Positions 1-5,317 of a stretch of DNA of 8,448 nucleotides are shown piece by piece. A model generated the notes under the pieces. It made no database searches and was not told where the DNA came from. It was given only the letters and a program-made list of their open reading frames with translations. The DNA lies in contig JASHVB010000903.1 in the NCBI GenBank assembly GCA_030039695.1, positions 1-8,448 on the forward strand, written 5' to 3'. Within the stretch, counting starts at the first letter, position 1, and the number at the start of each line of letters is the position of its first letter. Origin of the DNA: Acetobacteraceae bacterium (GTDB taxonomy: Bacteria > Pseudomonadota > Alphaproteobacteria > Acetobacterales > Acetobacteraceae). The position numbers were made by a program, and so were the translations under genes.

Positions 1-395
1 GGATTATGGGTGACTTGTTCGGCGCGCTGAACCGTGGCGGGCTTGGCATCGAAACATCGCCAGTGACCGCCGCCTCGCTCGGCAAGCTGCTGGATTTGAT
101 CAGCGACGACACGATCAACGGACGGATCGCCAAGGACGTGTTCGATGCGATGGTGGAAACCGGCAAAGATCCCGCGGTGATCGTTGATGAGAAAGCCCTG
201 CGGCAGGTTACCGATACCGCCGCGATCGATGCGGCAGTTGCAACAGTGCTGGCCGCGAACGCCGACAAAGTAGCGGAGTATAAGTCTGGTCGGGAGAAAC
301 TGTTCGGTTTCTTTGTTGGTCAGGTGATGCGCGCGATGGGCGGCAAGGGCAATCCGGCGCTGGTGAACGACGCACTAAAGCGGAAGTTGACGTAA
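1..395 (+). CDS. gatB: Aspartyl/glutamyl-tRNA(Asn/Gln) amidotransferase subunit B, C-terminal part
   Basis: GatB is the kinase/transamidation subunit of the GatCAB complex, which converts mischarged Glu-tRNA(Gln) and Asp-tRNA(Asn) to Gln-tRNA and Asn-tRNA in the cytoplasm. Only the last ~130 residues are present, because the frame is open through the left edge (the first two bases complete a Trp codon, giving [11 protein letters not shown]). What remains is the helical tail plus GatB/YqeY domain that contacts tRNA: the linker [10 protein letters not shown], the helix motif [18 protein letters not shown], and the terminal segment [20 protein letters not shown], which is the classic GatB ending. 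The Met at base 6 is internal, not a start. The gene ends at TAA 393-395 and converges on the Rieske gene. Family identification is firm; catalytic residues lie outside the window. Confidence 0.95.
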   Translation, partial: IMGDLFGALNRGGLGIETSPVTAASLGKLLDLISDDTINGRIAKDVFDAMVETGKDPAVIVDEKALRQVTDTAAIDAAVATVLAANADKVAEYKSGREKLFGFFVGQVMRAMGGKGNPALVNDALKRKLT

Positions 396-420
396 CTTCC
401 CTGGCGTTGCGCTGACCGAA

Positions 421-460
421 ATGCCGAGGGCATCCCCTGTGGGAGATCAGAGCATCTCCC
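421..460. terminator. Paired small hairpins between convergent gatB and Rieske genes
   Basis: Two inverted repeats sit in the 113-bp gap between the two convergent stop codons. One is ATGCC-gag-GGCAT (421-433). The other is GGGAGAT-cagagc-ATCTCCC (441-460). Neither is followed directly by a T-run, although TTTT occurs at 482-485 on the plus strand. Position suggests a bidirectional terminator; structure alone gives only modest support. Confidence 0.35.
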
Positions 461-508
461 GTGGGACATCACCTTGGCCTCTTTTGCCTCGCAATGAAAG
501 TGAGGAGG

Positions 509-925
509 TCACTGCATTTCCACCACGACGTATTGCTCTTCCACCGTAACCGGAATGGTTTCCGCCACATACGGTCCCTGCACCACGCTCTGGCCCGGCG
601 CCACCTCGACCGGATAGCTCCGTACGCTGATCTTTGTCGGATCGCAGTACGACTGGCCAGTGCGCACGTCGAATTCCCAACCATGCCACGGACAGCGCAG
701 GATCTCACCGGCGCGCGAATATTTATAACGCCCGGGATCGTCGGACTCGACCAACCCGGTGAGGATGCCCTCGCACATCGGTCCGCCCTGATGCGGACAG
801 CGGTTGAACAAGCCGAAGAACTCGCCGCCGAGATTGAACACGGCAATGGATCGCCCGCGCACCATCACAAGCTTTCGCTCGCCTGGTGGAATTTCCGCGA
901 CCGTCGCGACCACGTGCTTGCTCAT
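509..925 (-). CDS. Stand-alone Rieske [2Fe-2S] domain protein
   Basis: The gene encodes 138 residues that are almost entirely one Rieske domain. The cluster ligands are visible as C43-P-H45 in NRCPHQGGPM and C78-P-W-H81 in LRCPWHGWEFD, giving the canonical CXH...CXXH pattern. The spacing, with an ~30-residue insert between the two boxes, resembles the ferredoxin-like and oxygenase-type Rieske proteins rather than the cytochrome bc1 type. No membrane segment or Tat signal is seen, so a cytoplasmic electron-transfer or ferredoxin role is likely. I chose the ATG at 923-925 because AAGGTG (933-938) lies 7 bases upstream; an upstream alternative start at 976 would add 17 residues that do not look domain-like. 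No oxygenase alpha subunit or reductase is adjacent, so the redox partner is unknown. The family is certain; the specific function is not. Confidence 0.9.
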   Translation of the reverse strand: MSKHVVATVAEIPPGERKLVMVRGRSIAVFNLGGEFFGLFNRCPHQGGPMCEGILTGLVESDDPGRYKYSRAGEILRCPWHGWEFDVRTGQSYCDPTKISVRSYPVEVAPGQSVVQGPYVAETIPVTVEEQYVVVEMQ

Positions 926-1321
926 TCCGTCACACCTTGCCCGTCCCGACAAAGCTACCGAACACAACCCCGACATGCAATTGCCGGCATTGGCGACTCA
1001 TTATTGCGTAATGACAACAGTTTTCCACGTTGAGCACGCGGGCTTGCATCGGCGTCGGCCATGCCGACTGGCGGTGGTTTCGCACGATGTGTCCAACGAA
1101 TCCTGGTCGTCGAATTTCTGGTGTCATAATTGGCGCGATGCTGTCTCGCCTGACAACAACACACTCCATTCGGACCGGCCCCGAGGGTTCGCCGATTCCC
1201 AGGGTCGATGCCGCGGGATCGGCTTTGATCGCCCGGCTATCACCTGGGACGTCGCGGCATCGGCTGTTACTTTTGGAGTATTAAGGGAACTGCCGACCGA
1301 GGAGTCGATGATGTCGTGTCG
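926..1321. other. Non-coding stretch upstream of the Rieske gene
   Basis: These 396 bases hold no reading frame that resembles a known protein; the open frames here lack credible starts and recognisable motifs. No tRNA-like cloverleaf or repeat array was seen. The part nearest the Rieske gene contains the dyad TCATTA-N5-TAATGA at 998-1014, listed separately. The remainder (about 1030-1321) looks like intergenic sequence or an unrecognisable gene remnant. Confidence 0.5.
998..1014 (-). promoter_or_regulatory. Possible operator dyad upstream of the Rieske gene
   Basis: TCATTA-ttgcg-TAATGA is a perfect 6-bp inverted repeat with a 5-bp spacer, in an AT-rich patch of otherwise GC-rich DNA. It lies 73-89 bases upstream of the Rieske start. 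A TTGTCA hexamer (minus strand, 1012-1017) overlaps its upstream edge and could be a -35 box, but no good -10 box sits at the right spacing. The size and symmetry suit a dimeric helix-turn-helix regulator. This is inference only. Confidence 0.25.
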
Positions 1322-1951
1322 TTAGCGATCGTCTATTGGCGGATTGGCCTGCACTGCTGGCCGCGCGTTGAAGGTCGCGTGCCAGGCTGCCAGATTTGGA
1401 TGGCCGTCGCGCCACGACAGTTCATTAAAGCGAAAATCGAGGTAACCCAACGCCACGCCGATCGCCACGTGGCCAATCGAGAACATGCCGTCGCGCAGCG
1501 CCTCCGCCTCATGCTCCAGCGCATCGACCGAAGCGACCAATTTTGCACGCCACAAATCCATATGCGGCTGCGACTGCTTCTCGGCAGGACGGAATCGCTC
1601 GCCGAGCCAGGGCAGCGCCGCATCAAGCATGCCGTCTCCCAGCGCCAGCCGGCGTAGTGCCACGCCGCGTTCCGGCCACGCCGAAGGAAACAACTTTGGG
1701 CCAGAATGCAAAGTGTCGAGGTACTCGCAGATGACCGGCGAATCGTACAGCACCGAACCGTTCTCCAGCTCCAGTGTGGGGATTTTGCCGAGCGGATTGA
1801 TCCGCATGAGCTCGCGATGCGGCGAGGTACCGCCAACCACGGTGCGCACCGTGCGCAACCGGTCCTGCAAACCTAACTCGTACGCGATGATCATTACCTT
1901 GCGCACATATGGCGAGCGAGGCGACCAGTGCAGCTTCATCATTCCGGCCAT
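1322..1951 (-). CDS. Glutathione S-transferase family protein
   Basis: This 209-residue protein has the normal length and two-domain layout of a soluble GST. The N-terminal thioredoxin-like domain (about residues 4-82) begins KLHWSPRSPYVRKV, with Ser in the usual catalytic-residue region. It contains NPLGKIPTL with the cis-Pro of the glutathione site, and LYDSPVICEYLD with the Asp-Ser pair that binds the gamma-glutamyl group. The C-terminal helical domain carries IGHVAIGVALGYLDFR and ends PNLAAWHATFNARPAVQA, typical of the YibF/GstN-like bacterial GSTs. The likely role is glutathione conjugation or thiol transfer in the cytoplasm; the substrate cannot be predicted. I chose the ATG at 1949-1951 because AGGAG (1958-1962) lies 6 bases upstream; a longer start at 1987 would run into the divergent promoter. 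It is transcribed divergently from the hydrolase gene. Confidence 0.92.
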   Translation of the reverse strand: MAGMMKLHWSPRSPYVRKVMIIAYELGLQDRLRTVRTVVGGTSPHRELMRINPLGKIPTLELENGSVLYDSPVICEYLDTLHSGPKLFPSAWPERGVALRRLALGDGMLDAALPWLGERFRPAEKQSQPHMDLWRAKLVASVDALEHEAEALRDGMFSIGHVAIGVALGYLDFRFNELSWRDGHPNLAAWHATFNARPAVQANPPIDDR

Positions 1952-1957
1952 CGGTGT

Positions 1958-1962
1958 CTCCT
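1958..1962 (-). promoter_or_regulatory. Shine-Dalgarno site deciding the GST start
   Basis: AGGAG on the minus strand, 6 bases before the ATG at 1949-1951. It favours this start over ATG codons at 1987, 1942 and 1939. Confidence 0.7.
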
Positions 1963-1964
1963 GC

Positions 1965-1992
1965 TTGACCGCGTCCGCGCGGTGCATAGGCT
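1965..1992 (+). promoter_or_regulatory. Candidate hydrolase promoter with embedded operator-like dyad
   Basis: The 69-bp region between the divergent GST and hydrolase genes contains TTGACC (1965-1970), a good -35 match. It is followed after 16 bases by TAGGCT (1987-1992), a weak -10. A perfect dyad, ACCGCG-tccg-CGCGGT (1968-1983), overlaps the end of the -35 and most of the spacer, where a repressor would block RNA polymerase. The same dyad could control the divergent GST promoter. The dyad is directly visible; the promoter assignment and the idea of regulation are inference. Confidence 0.35.
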
Positions 1993-2020
1993 TGCGTCGG
2001 ACAACCAGGGAAGGTTCGAT

Positions 2021-2812
2021 ATGGACTGGATCGAAGTCAACGGCACAAGCCTGCGTTGCGAATTGAGCGGCAGCGGCCAGACAACGCTGGTGCTAGTGCA
2101 TGAGATGGGCGGCACACTCGAATCCTGGGATCGGGTGATGCCGACGCTGACCAACACGCGCCAAGTGTTGCGTTACGACATCCGTGGCGCGGGGCAGTCG
2201 GAGAAGCTCAGCGGCAAGGTCACCTGGAATGAGATGGCTGATGACATCGCGGCATTGCTCGATGCGCACAAGATCAGCGGCCAGGTGGCAGTGGCGGGCA
2301 CTGCTGTCGGCGCGGGTATCGCGCTGCATTTTGCCGTGCGGCACGCAGCGCGAACCGCGGCGCTGGTAATCAGCAGCCCGGCATTGGGCGTTAGTGGCGA
2401 TCGCAAGCAGGGCACGCTGGATCGCGCAGCTGCCATTGAGGCAAAAGGCATGCGCGCCGTCGTGGAGGCCAGCCTGGCGAACTCGTATCCGCCGGTCGTA
2501 CGCCACAATCCTGAGGAGTTCCGCAAGTTCCGTGCCCGCTGGCTGGCGAATGATCCGCAAAGTTTCGCAGCGATCAGCCGCATGTTGGCAGAGGAGGACA
2601 TTTCCAGCGAGGCCGCGCGTGTTGCGTGTCCCACGCTGGTGATCGGCTGCAAGCACGATGGGCTACGTCCGCCGGCTGCAATAGAGGCGATGGCGAAGCA
2701 GATTCCTGGCGCTGGGTACATCGAAATCAACTCCGGGCATTTTGCCGCGGTGCAGACGCCAGGGCTGATGGCGCAGGCAGTTCATCAGTTTGTTTCGACT
2801 CATGGATATTGA
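2021..2812 (+). CDS. Alpha/beta-hydrolase-fold protein with Ala at the nucleophile position
   Basis: This 263-residue protein has the size and order of a 3-oxoadipate enol-lactonase-like alpha/beta hydrolase. Visible landmarks are the oxyanion-region loop VLVHEMGG (residues 24-31), YDIRGAGQS (52-60) and the nucleophile elbow VAVAGTAVGAGIALHFA. After these come the acid loop LVIGCKHDGLRPPA with Asp213 and the terminal SGHFAAVQTP with His240. The elbow reads G93-T94-A95-V96-G97, so the expected nucleophilic Ser (or Cys/Asp) is Ala95, encoded by GCT at 2303-2305. Asp and His of the triad remain. The protein may therefore be a binding pseudo-enzyme or use another chemistry; it may belong to a subfamily with this motif. 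I chose the ATG at 2021, preceded by AGGGAAGG, because an upstream ATG (1928) would overlap the GST gene. No signal peptide is seen, so it is cytoplasmic. The fold is certain, the activity uncertain. Confidence 0.88.
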   Translation: MDWIEVNGTSLRCELSGSGQTTLVLVHEMGGTLESWDRVMPTLTNTRQVLRYDIRGAGQSEKLSGKVTWNEMADDIAALLDAHKISGQVAVAGTAVGAGIALHFAVRHAARTAALVISSPALGVSGDRKQGTLDRAAAIEAKGMRAVVEASLANSYPPVVRHNPEEFRKFRARWLANDPQSFAAISRMLAEEDISSEAARVACPTLVIGCKHDGLRPPAAIEAMAKQIPGAGYIEINSGHFAAVQTPGLMAQAVHQFVSTHGY

Positions 2813-2824
2813 CGACGAAAACCG

Positions 2825-2963
2825 CTCCCGCTGCGCGGGAGAGGACTCCGCGCGATGTCGAACGAGGGGGCAGCGCGTAGGAACAAAGCCCCCTCAGCCT
2901 CGAGGCTGCGCGTCTCGCGCTGTCCTGCCTCGGACGAGAGGATGACAGGGCCGCTGCCCTGTC
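2825..2963. repeat. Hairpin-rich intergenic repeat region
   Basis: The 187-bp gap between hydrolase and dehydrogenase contains four consecutive inverted repeats. They are CTCCCGC-tgc-GCGGGAG (2825-2841), GAGGGGGC-N16-GCCCCCTC (2864-2895), the perfect palindrome CAGCCTCGAGGCTG (2895-2908), and GACAGGGC-cgct-GCCCTGTC (2944-2963). The style matches the palindromic intergenic repeats common in alphaproteobacteria. The first hairpin could end hydrolase transcription, though no T-run follows it on the plus strand; the last lies 24 bases before the dehydrogenase Shine-Dalgarno site. Confidence 0.6.
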
Positions 2964-2999
2964 GCATGCTGAGGCATCCAATCGAACGGAGGAAACGCG

Positions 3000-3914
3000 A
3001 TGGCTGGCATGCTTGACGGCAAGGTGGCGGTGGTGACGGGCGCCGGGGGCGGGATCGGGCGCGCCACGGCTCTTGAGCTGGCTGCGAACGGTGCCAAGGT
3101 GGTGGTGAACGACATCGGGGGCACGGTCACTGGCGAGGGCCGCGATGCCGGCCCGGCGCAGCGCGTGGTGGCCGAAATCGCCCAGGCACACGGGCAAGGC
3201 CGGGCTGTGGCAAACGCCGGCAGCGTGGCGAGCTGGGAAGACGCGCAGAGGATGGTACAGGACGCCATCGACAATTTCGGCCGCATCGACATGGTGGTCA
3301 ACAACGCTGGCATCCTGCGCGACCGCATGTTCCACTACATGTCCGTCGAGGAGTGGGATGCGGTGATCAAGGTTCACCTGTACGGCGCATTCCATGTCAG
3401 CCGCGCCGCGGTCACCCATTTCCGCAAGCAGGAGAGCGGGTGTTTCGTACACATCACCTCCACGTCGGGACTGATCGGCAGCGTTGGCCAGACCAATTAT
3501 GGTGCAGCCAAGCTGGGTATTGCCGGCCTGTCGCGTAACATCGCGATGGACATGCAGCGCTACAACATCCGCTCCAACTGCATCGGTCCGCACGCATGGA
3601 GCCGCATGATCGAGACCGTACCCGGTCTTACAGAGGAGCAAATCAAGGCGCGCGCCGCGAAGACGCAACCGGCACATATCGCTAAGCTGATCGCCTTCCT
3701 GGGCACCGATGCCGCTGCCAAGGTGTCGGGCCAGATCTTCGGCGTGCGCGGCAACGAAATCTATCTCTATAACCAGCCCCGGCCGATTCGAATCGTAGCA
3801 CGGACCGACGGATGGAGCTGCGAGACGCTGGCGGAGCAATGGCTGCCGGCGGTTCAGCAGGCGTTCACGCCGCTGGAGCGGACGCGCGACGTGTACCCGT
3901 GGGATCCGGTTTAA
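3000..3914 (+). CDS. Short-chain dehydrogenase/reductase, MFE-2 (3-hydroxyacyl-CoA dehydrogenase)-like
   Basis: This 304-residue SDR shows every landmark of an active Rossmann-fold oxidoreductase. It has the cofactor loop TGAGGGIG (13-20), the acidic residue Asp38 in VVVNDIGG that favours NAD(H) over NADP(H), and NNAG (101-104). The catalytic triad is Ser154, Tyr167 and Lys171, the last two in YGAAK. The NDIGG motif and FHYMSVEEWDAVIKVHLYGAFHV are typical of the dehydrogenase part of peroxisomal-type multifunctional enzyme 2 and its stand-alone bacterial relatives. These oxidise 3-hydroxyacyl-CoA or similar hydroxy compounds. The protein is ~50 residues longer than a minimal SDR: the C-terminal tail, including WLPAVQQAFTPLERTRDVYPWDP, follows the fold as in MFE-2-like proteins. 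GGAGG (2988-2992) lies 7 bases before the ATG. No hydratase or thiolase is adjacent, so the substrate is undetermined. Confidence 0.9.
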   Translation: MAGMLDGKVAVVTGAGGGIGRATALELAANGAKVVVNDIGGTVTGEGRDAGPAQRVVAEIAQAHGQGRAVANAGSVASWEDAQRMVQDAIDNFGRIDMVVNNAGILRDRMFHYMSVEEWDAVIKVHLYGAFHVSRAAVTHFRKQESGCFVHITSTSGLIGSVGQTNYGAAKLGIAGLSRNIAMDMQRYNIRSNCIGPHAWSRMIETVPGLTEEQIKARAAKTQPAHIAKLIAFLGTDAAAKVSGQIFGVRGNEIYLYNQPRPIRIVARTDGWSCETLAEQWLPAVQQAFTPLERTRDVYPWDPV

Positions 3915-3916
3915 TC

Positions 3917-4004
3917 TGTCATTGCGGGTAGCGTAGCAGCGACGCCATACGGATCGTGCTTCGCTACCCGTGATCGGCTTCGGCCCGACGGCCTGGCAAT
4001 GACA
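3917..4004. repeat. Nested palindromic intergenic element
   Basis: The gap between the convergent dehydrogenase and solute-binding genes is nearly filled by an 88-bp element. Its ends are a 9-bp inverted repeat, TGTCATTGC (3917-3925) and GCAATGACA (3996-4004). Inside is a second one, CGGGTAGCG (3925-3933) with CGCTACCCG (3962-3970), extended past one mismatch by AGCA/TGCT. The TGTCATTGC terminus is typical of a widespread class of palindromic repeats in alphaproteobacterial intergenic DNA. It could serve as a bidirectional terminator here. No transposase is present. Confidence 0.65.
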
Positions 4005-4023
4005 CGAGGGCGCACTGGCGTGA

Positions 4024-4752
4024 CTAGACGGGCGGCGCGACCGACAGCCGCCCGCGCACGTCGTGCTTGTCGATCAGGCTGGCGACCAGGCCGGACTTCT
4101 TTGCTTCCTCAACAAAACCACGCAGGAACGCTGCCGCGGCGGCGTTCTTACGTGCCGTGCCGATTGCCTGCTGCACCGCCGTGAACTGACCGTCGAGGAT
4201 GCGTCCACCGGGCACTTTCCCCACGTCCGTCAGCAAGCCAGGACGCAGCCCTGCCAACGCATCTAGCTTGTCGTTGATAAACATCTCGAGCGTCGCCGGG
4301 CCATTGGGGCCGCGGACCAGCGTAGCGTGTTTGATGTTACGCTCGAGCCAGAGGTCATAGGCGCTGCGTGCGGTGACCGCAATGCGCACACCCGTCCGAT
4401 CAACATCGGCAATCTTGTGCAACGCTGAACCAGCCGGCACGAGGTAGGTCGCCTCGATCTCCACATAAGCGGGTGTGAACGCGATCTTTTCCGCGCGTGC
4501 CGGTTCAGCTCCGATCAGGCCGATGTCCCACGCATCGGTGTCGGCGGCATCAGCCAGTTCGCCCGGCCGCGCGTACGGCACATATTTCACCGGAACACCG
4601 AGCCGGTCGGCGATCGCCTTCGCCATATCTGGTGAAACGCCGTCAGGGTCGCCGGACGGGCTGCGTCCGGTAACCAAGAGAAAATTGCCCATGTTGATAG
4701 CGGCGCGTAGAACGCCGTGCGGGGCGAGCTCGGAAGTGACGGCCTGGGACAT
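4024..4752 (-). CDS. Solute-binding protein family 3 domain protein lacking a signal peptide
   Basis: The 242-residue protein is a complete periplasmic-binding-protein (SBP_bac_3) fold of the type found in polar amino acid ABC uptake systems. The first lobe starts almost at once (PHGVLRAAINMGNF, residues 11-23). It includes DPDGVSPDMAKAIADRLGV and the ligand-site region AWDIGLIGAEPARAEKIAFTPAYVEIEATYLV with Arg86. The second lobe follows from about 118 and returns at ~190-230. No hydrophobic signal peptide precedes the fold: the ATG at 4750-4752 gives only ~10 residues before it. Extending the frame upstream to 4917 adds residues with no n/h/c signal pattern. No permease or ATPase gene is nearby. 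It may be a cytoplasmic sensor or binding protein, or may have lost its leader. Its Shine-Dalgarno is weak (GAGAGAG-like). It converges on the dehydrogenase gene. Confidence 0.85.
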   Translation of the reverse strand: MSQAVTSELAPHGVLRAAINMGNFLLVTGRSPSGDPDGVSPDMAKAIADRLGVPVKYVPYARPGELADAADTDAWDIGLIGAEPARAEKIAFTPAYVEIEATYLVPAGSALHKIADVDRTGVRIAVTARSAYDLWLERNIKHATLVRGPNGPATLEMFINDKLDALAGLRPGLLTDVGKVPGGRILDGQFTAVQQAIGTARKNAAAAAFLRGFVEEAKKSGLVASLIDKHDVRGRLSVAPPV

Positions 4753-4790
4753 GGCGCTGGGTTTCTCTCTCGGACGTTGGCAAGCACGCA

Positions 4791-4819
4791 CTCTAGGGGC
4801 AGGGTTTGGCGACGGGCAA
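4791..4819 (-). promoter_or_regulatory. Weak candidate promoter of the solute-binding gene
   Basis: On the minus strand TTGCCC (4814-4819) and CTAGAG (4791-4796) are 17 bases apart. They would place transcription start near 4784, about 30 bases before the ATG. Both hexamers match consensus only partly, so this is tentative. Confidence 0.22.
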
Positions 4820-4917
4820 GGGTGACAGCCCGCGCGGCACCCAATTGTTAATCGCGGTTGCTGCAAGTGCGTAGCGTCACAGCGGCAGCATGCCGATATG
4901 ATCGCAGTGCCGGTCAT

Positions 4918-5194
4918 ATGTTAAAAGTGGCCCGGCACCCGGAGCGCGGCCGCCGTTTCCCGCGGGCGAGCGGCTCGTACAGCCGGACCTCTGGCCGAGC
5001 CGCTGATCGATGCTGACCTCGCGGCCAAGAGCGACGTGGAGCAGGTTCGCATCGACATGACGGCGATGGTAGCCAGGCTACGCGGCGCGACGGAATTGGC
5101 GCGTTGCAAGATGACGATCAAGCCCGGCGCGCCGGTGATCGTGCCAGTTGGGATTTTGCTCAAGGAGTTTCATTGCATGCCGCTACATCGATAG
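4918..5194 (+). pseudogene. Frameshifted remnant of a small coiled-coil (DUF1640/CCDC90-like) protein
   Basis: A frame open from 4925 to TAG 5192-5194 reads PLAEPLIDADLAAKSDVEQV followed by RIDMTAMVARLRG, then CKMTIKPGAPVIVPVGILLK. This follows the usual pattern of the ~90-residue alphaproteobacterial coiled-coil proteins: an acidic/Ala helix, a DLATK..DvE.vR.d coiled coil, then LTIKLG and a single C-terminal membrane helix. No ATG, GTG or TTG occurs in this frame before 5057, in the middle of the coiled coil. The family's expected N-terminus seems to be scattered over other frames, for example MLKVARHPE from an ATG at 4918. The membrane segment is also damaged, with Pro and charged residues in it. 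I read this as a decaying gene with at least one frameshift. Family assignment is from memory of the motif and is moderate. Confidence 0.5.
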
Positions 5195-5243
5195 CGGCGG
5201 CACAGGCCGCGCAACCTCGACCTTCGGTAGCCAGACGGGCTAT

Positions 5244-5297
5244 TGTGGCATCCGCTTTTCGCTGAAACTGTCGTGATTAGAGCTGCGGATGCCGACA
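5244..5297. promoter_or_regulatory. Long inverted repeat just upstream of chrA
   Basis: GGCATCCGC (5247-5255) and GCGGATGCC (5285-5293) are exact reverse complements separated by 29 bases. The pairing extends by TGT/ACA across one bulged G (5294), for 12 pairs in total. A small TTTC-gct-GAAA stem lies inside the loop. It ends 7 bases before the likely Shine-Dalgarno site (AGGA, 5304-5307). It could be an mRNA leader hairpin or a paired operator for a chromate-responsive or other regulator. Only the pairing is seen; the role is inferred. Confidence 0.4.
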
Positions 5298-5317
5298 CCC
5301 ATCAGGACCAAACGGCG

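Noticed and set aside
461..1033. 190-residue open frame on the plus strand opposite the Rieske gene
   Set aside because: It is antisense to the Rieske coding sequence with its conserved cluster ligands, and has no recognisable domain.
1186..1203. GGTTCG...TCCC resembling a tRNA T-arm
   Set aside because: No anticodon arm, D arm or matching acceptor stem could be found around it.
1030..1284. Open frames in the gap between the Rieske and GST genes
   Set aside because: They start at TTG or lack ribosome-binding sites, and the translations show no family resemblance.
2727..3839. 370-residue open frame on the minus strand
   Set aside because: It is antisense to the complete, motif-bearing dehydrogenase gene and has low-complexity, Arg/His/Ala-rich sequence without any domain; long antisense frames are expected in GC-rich DNA.
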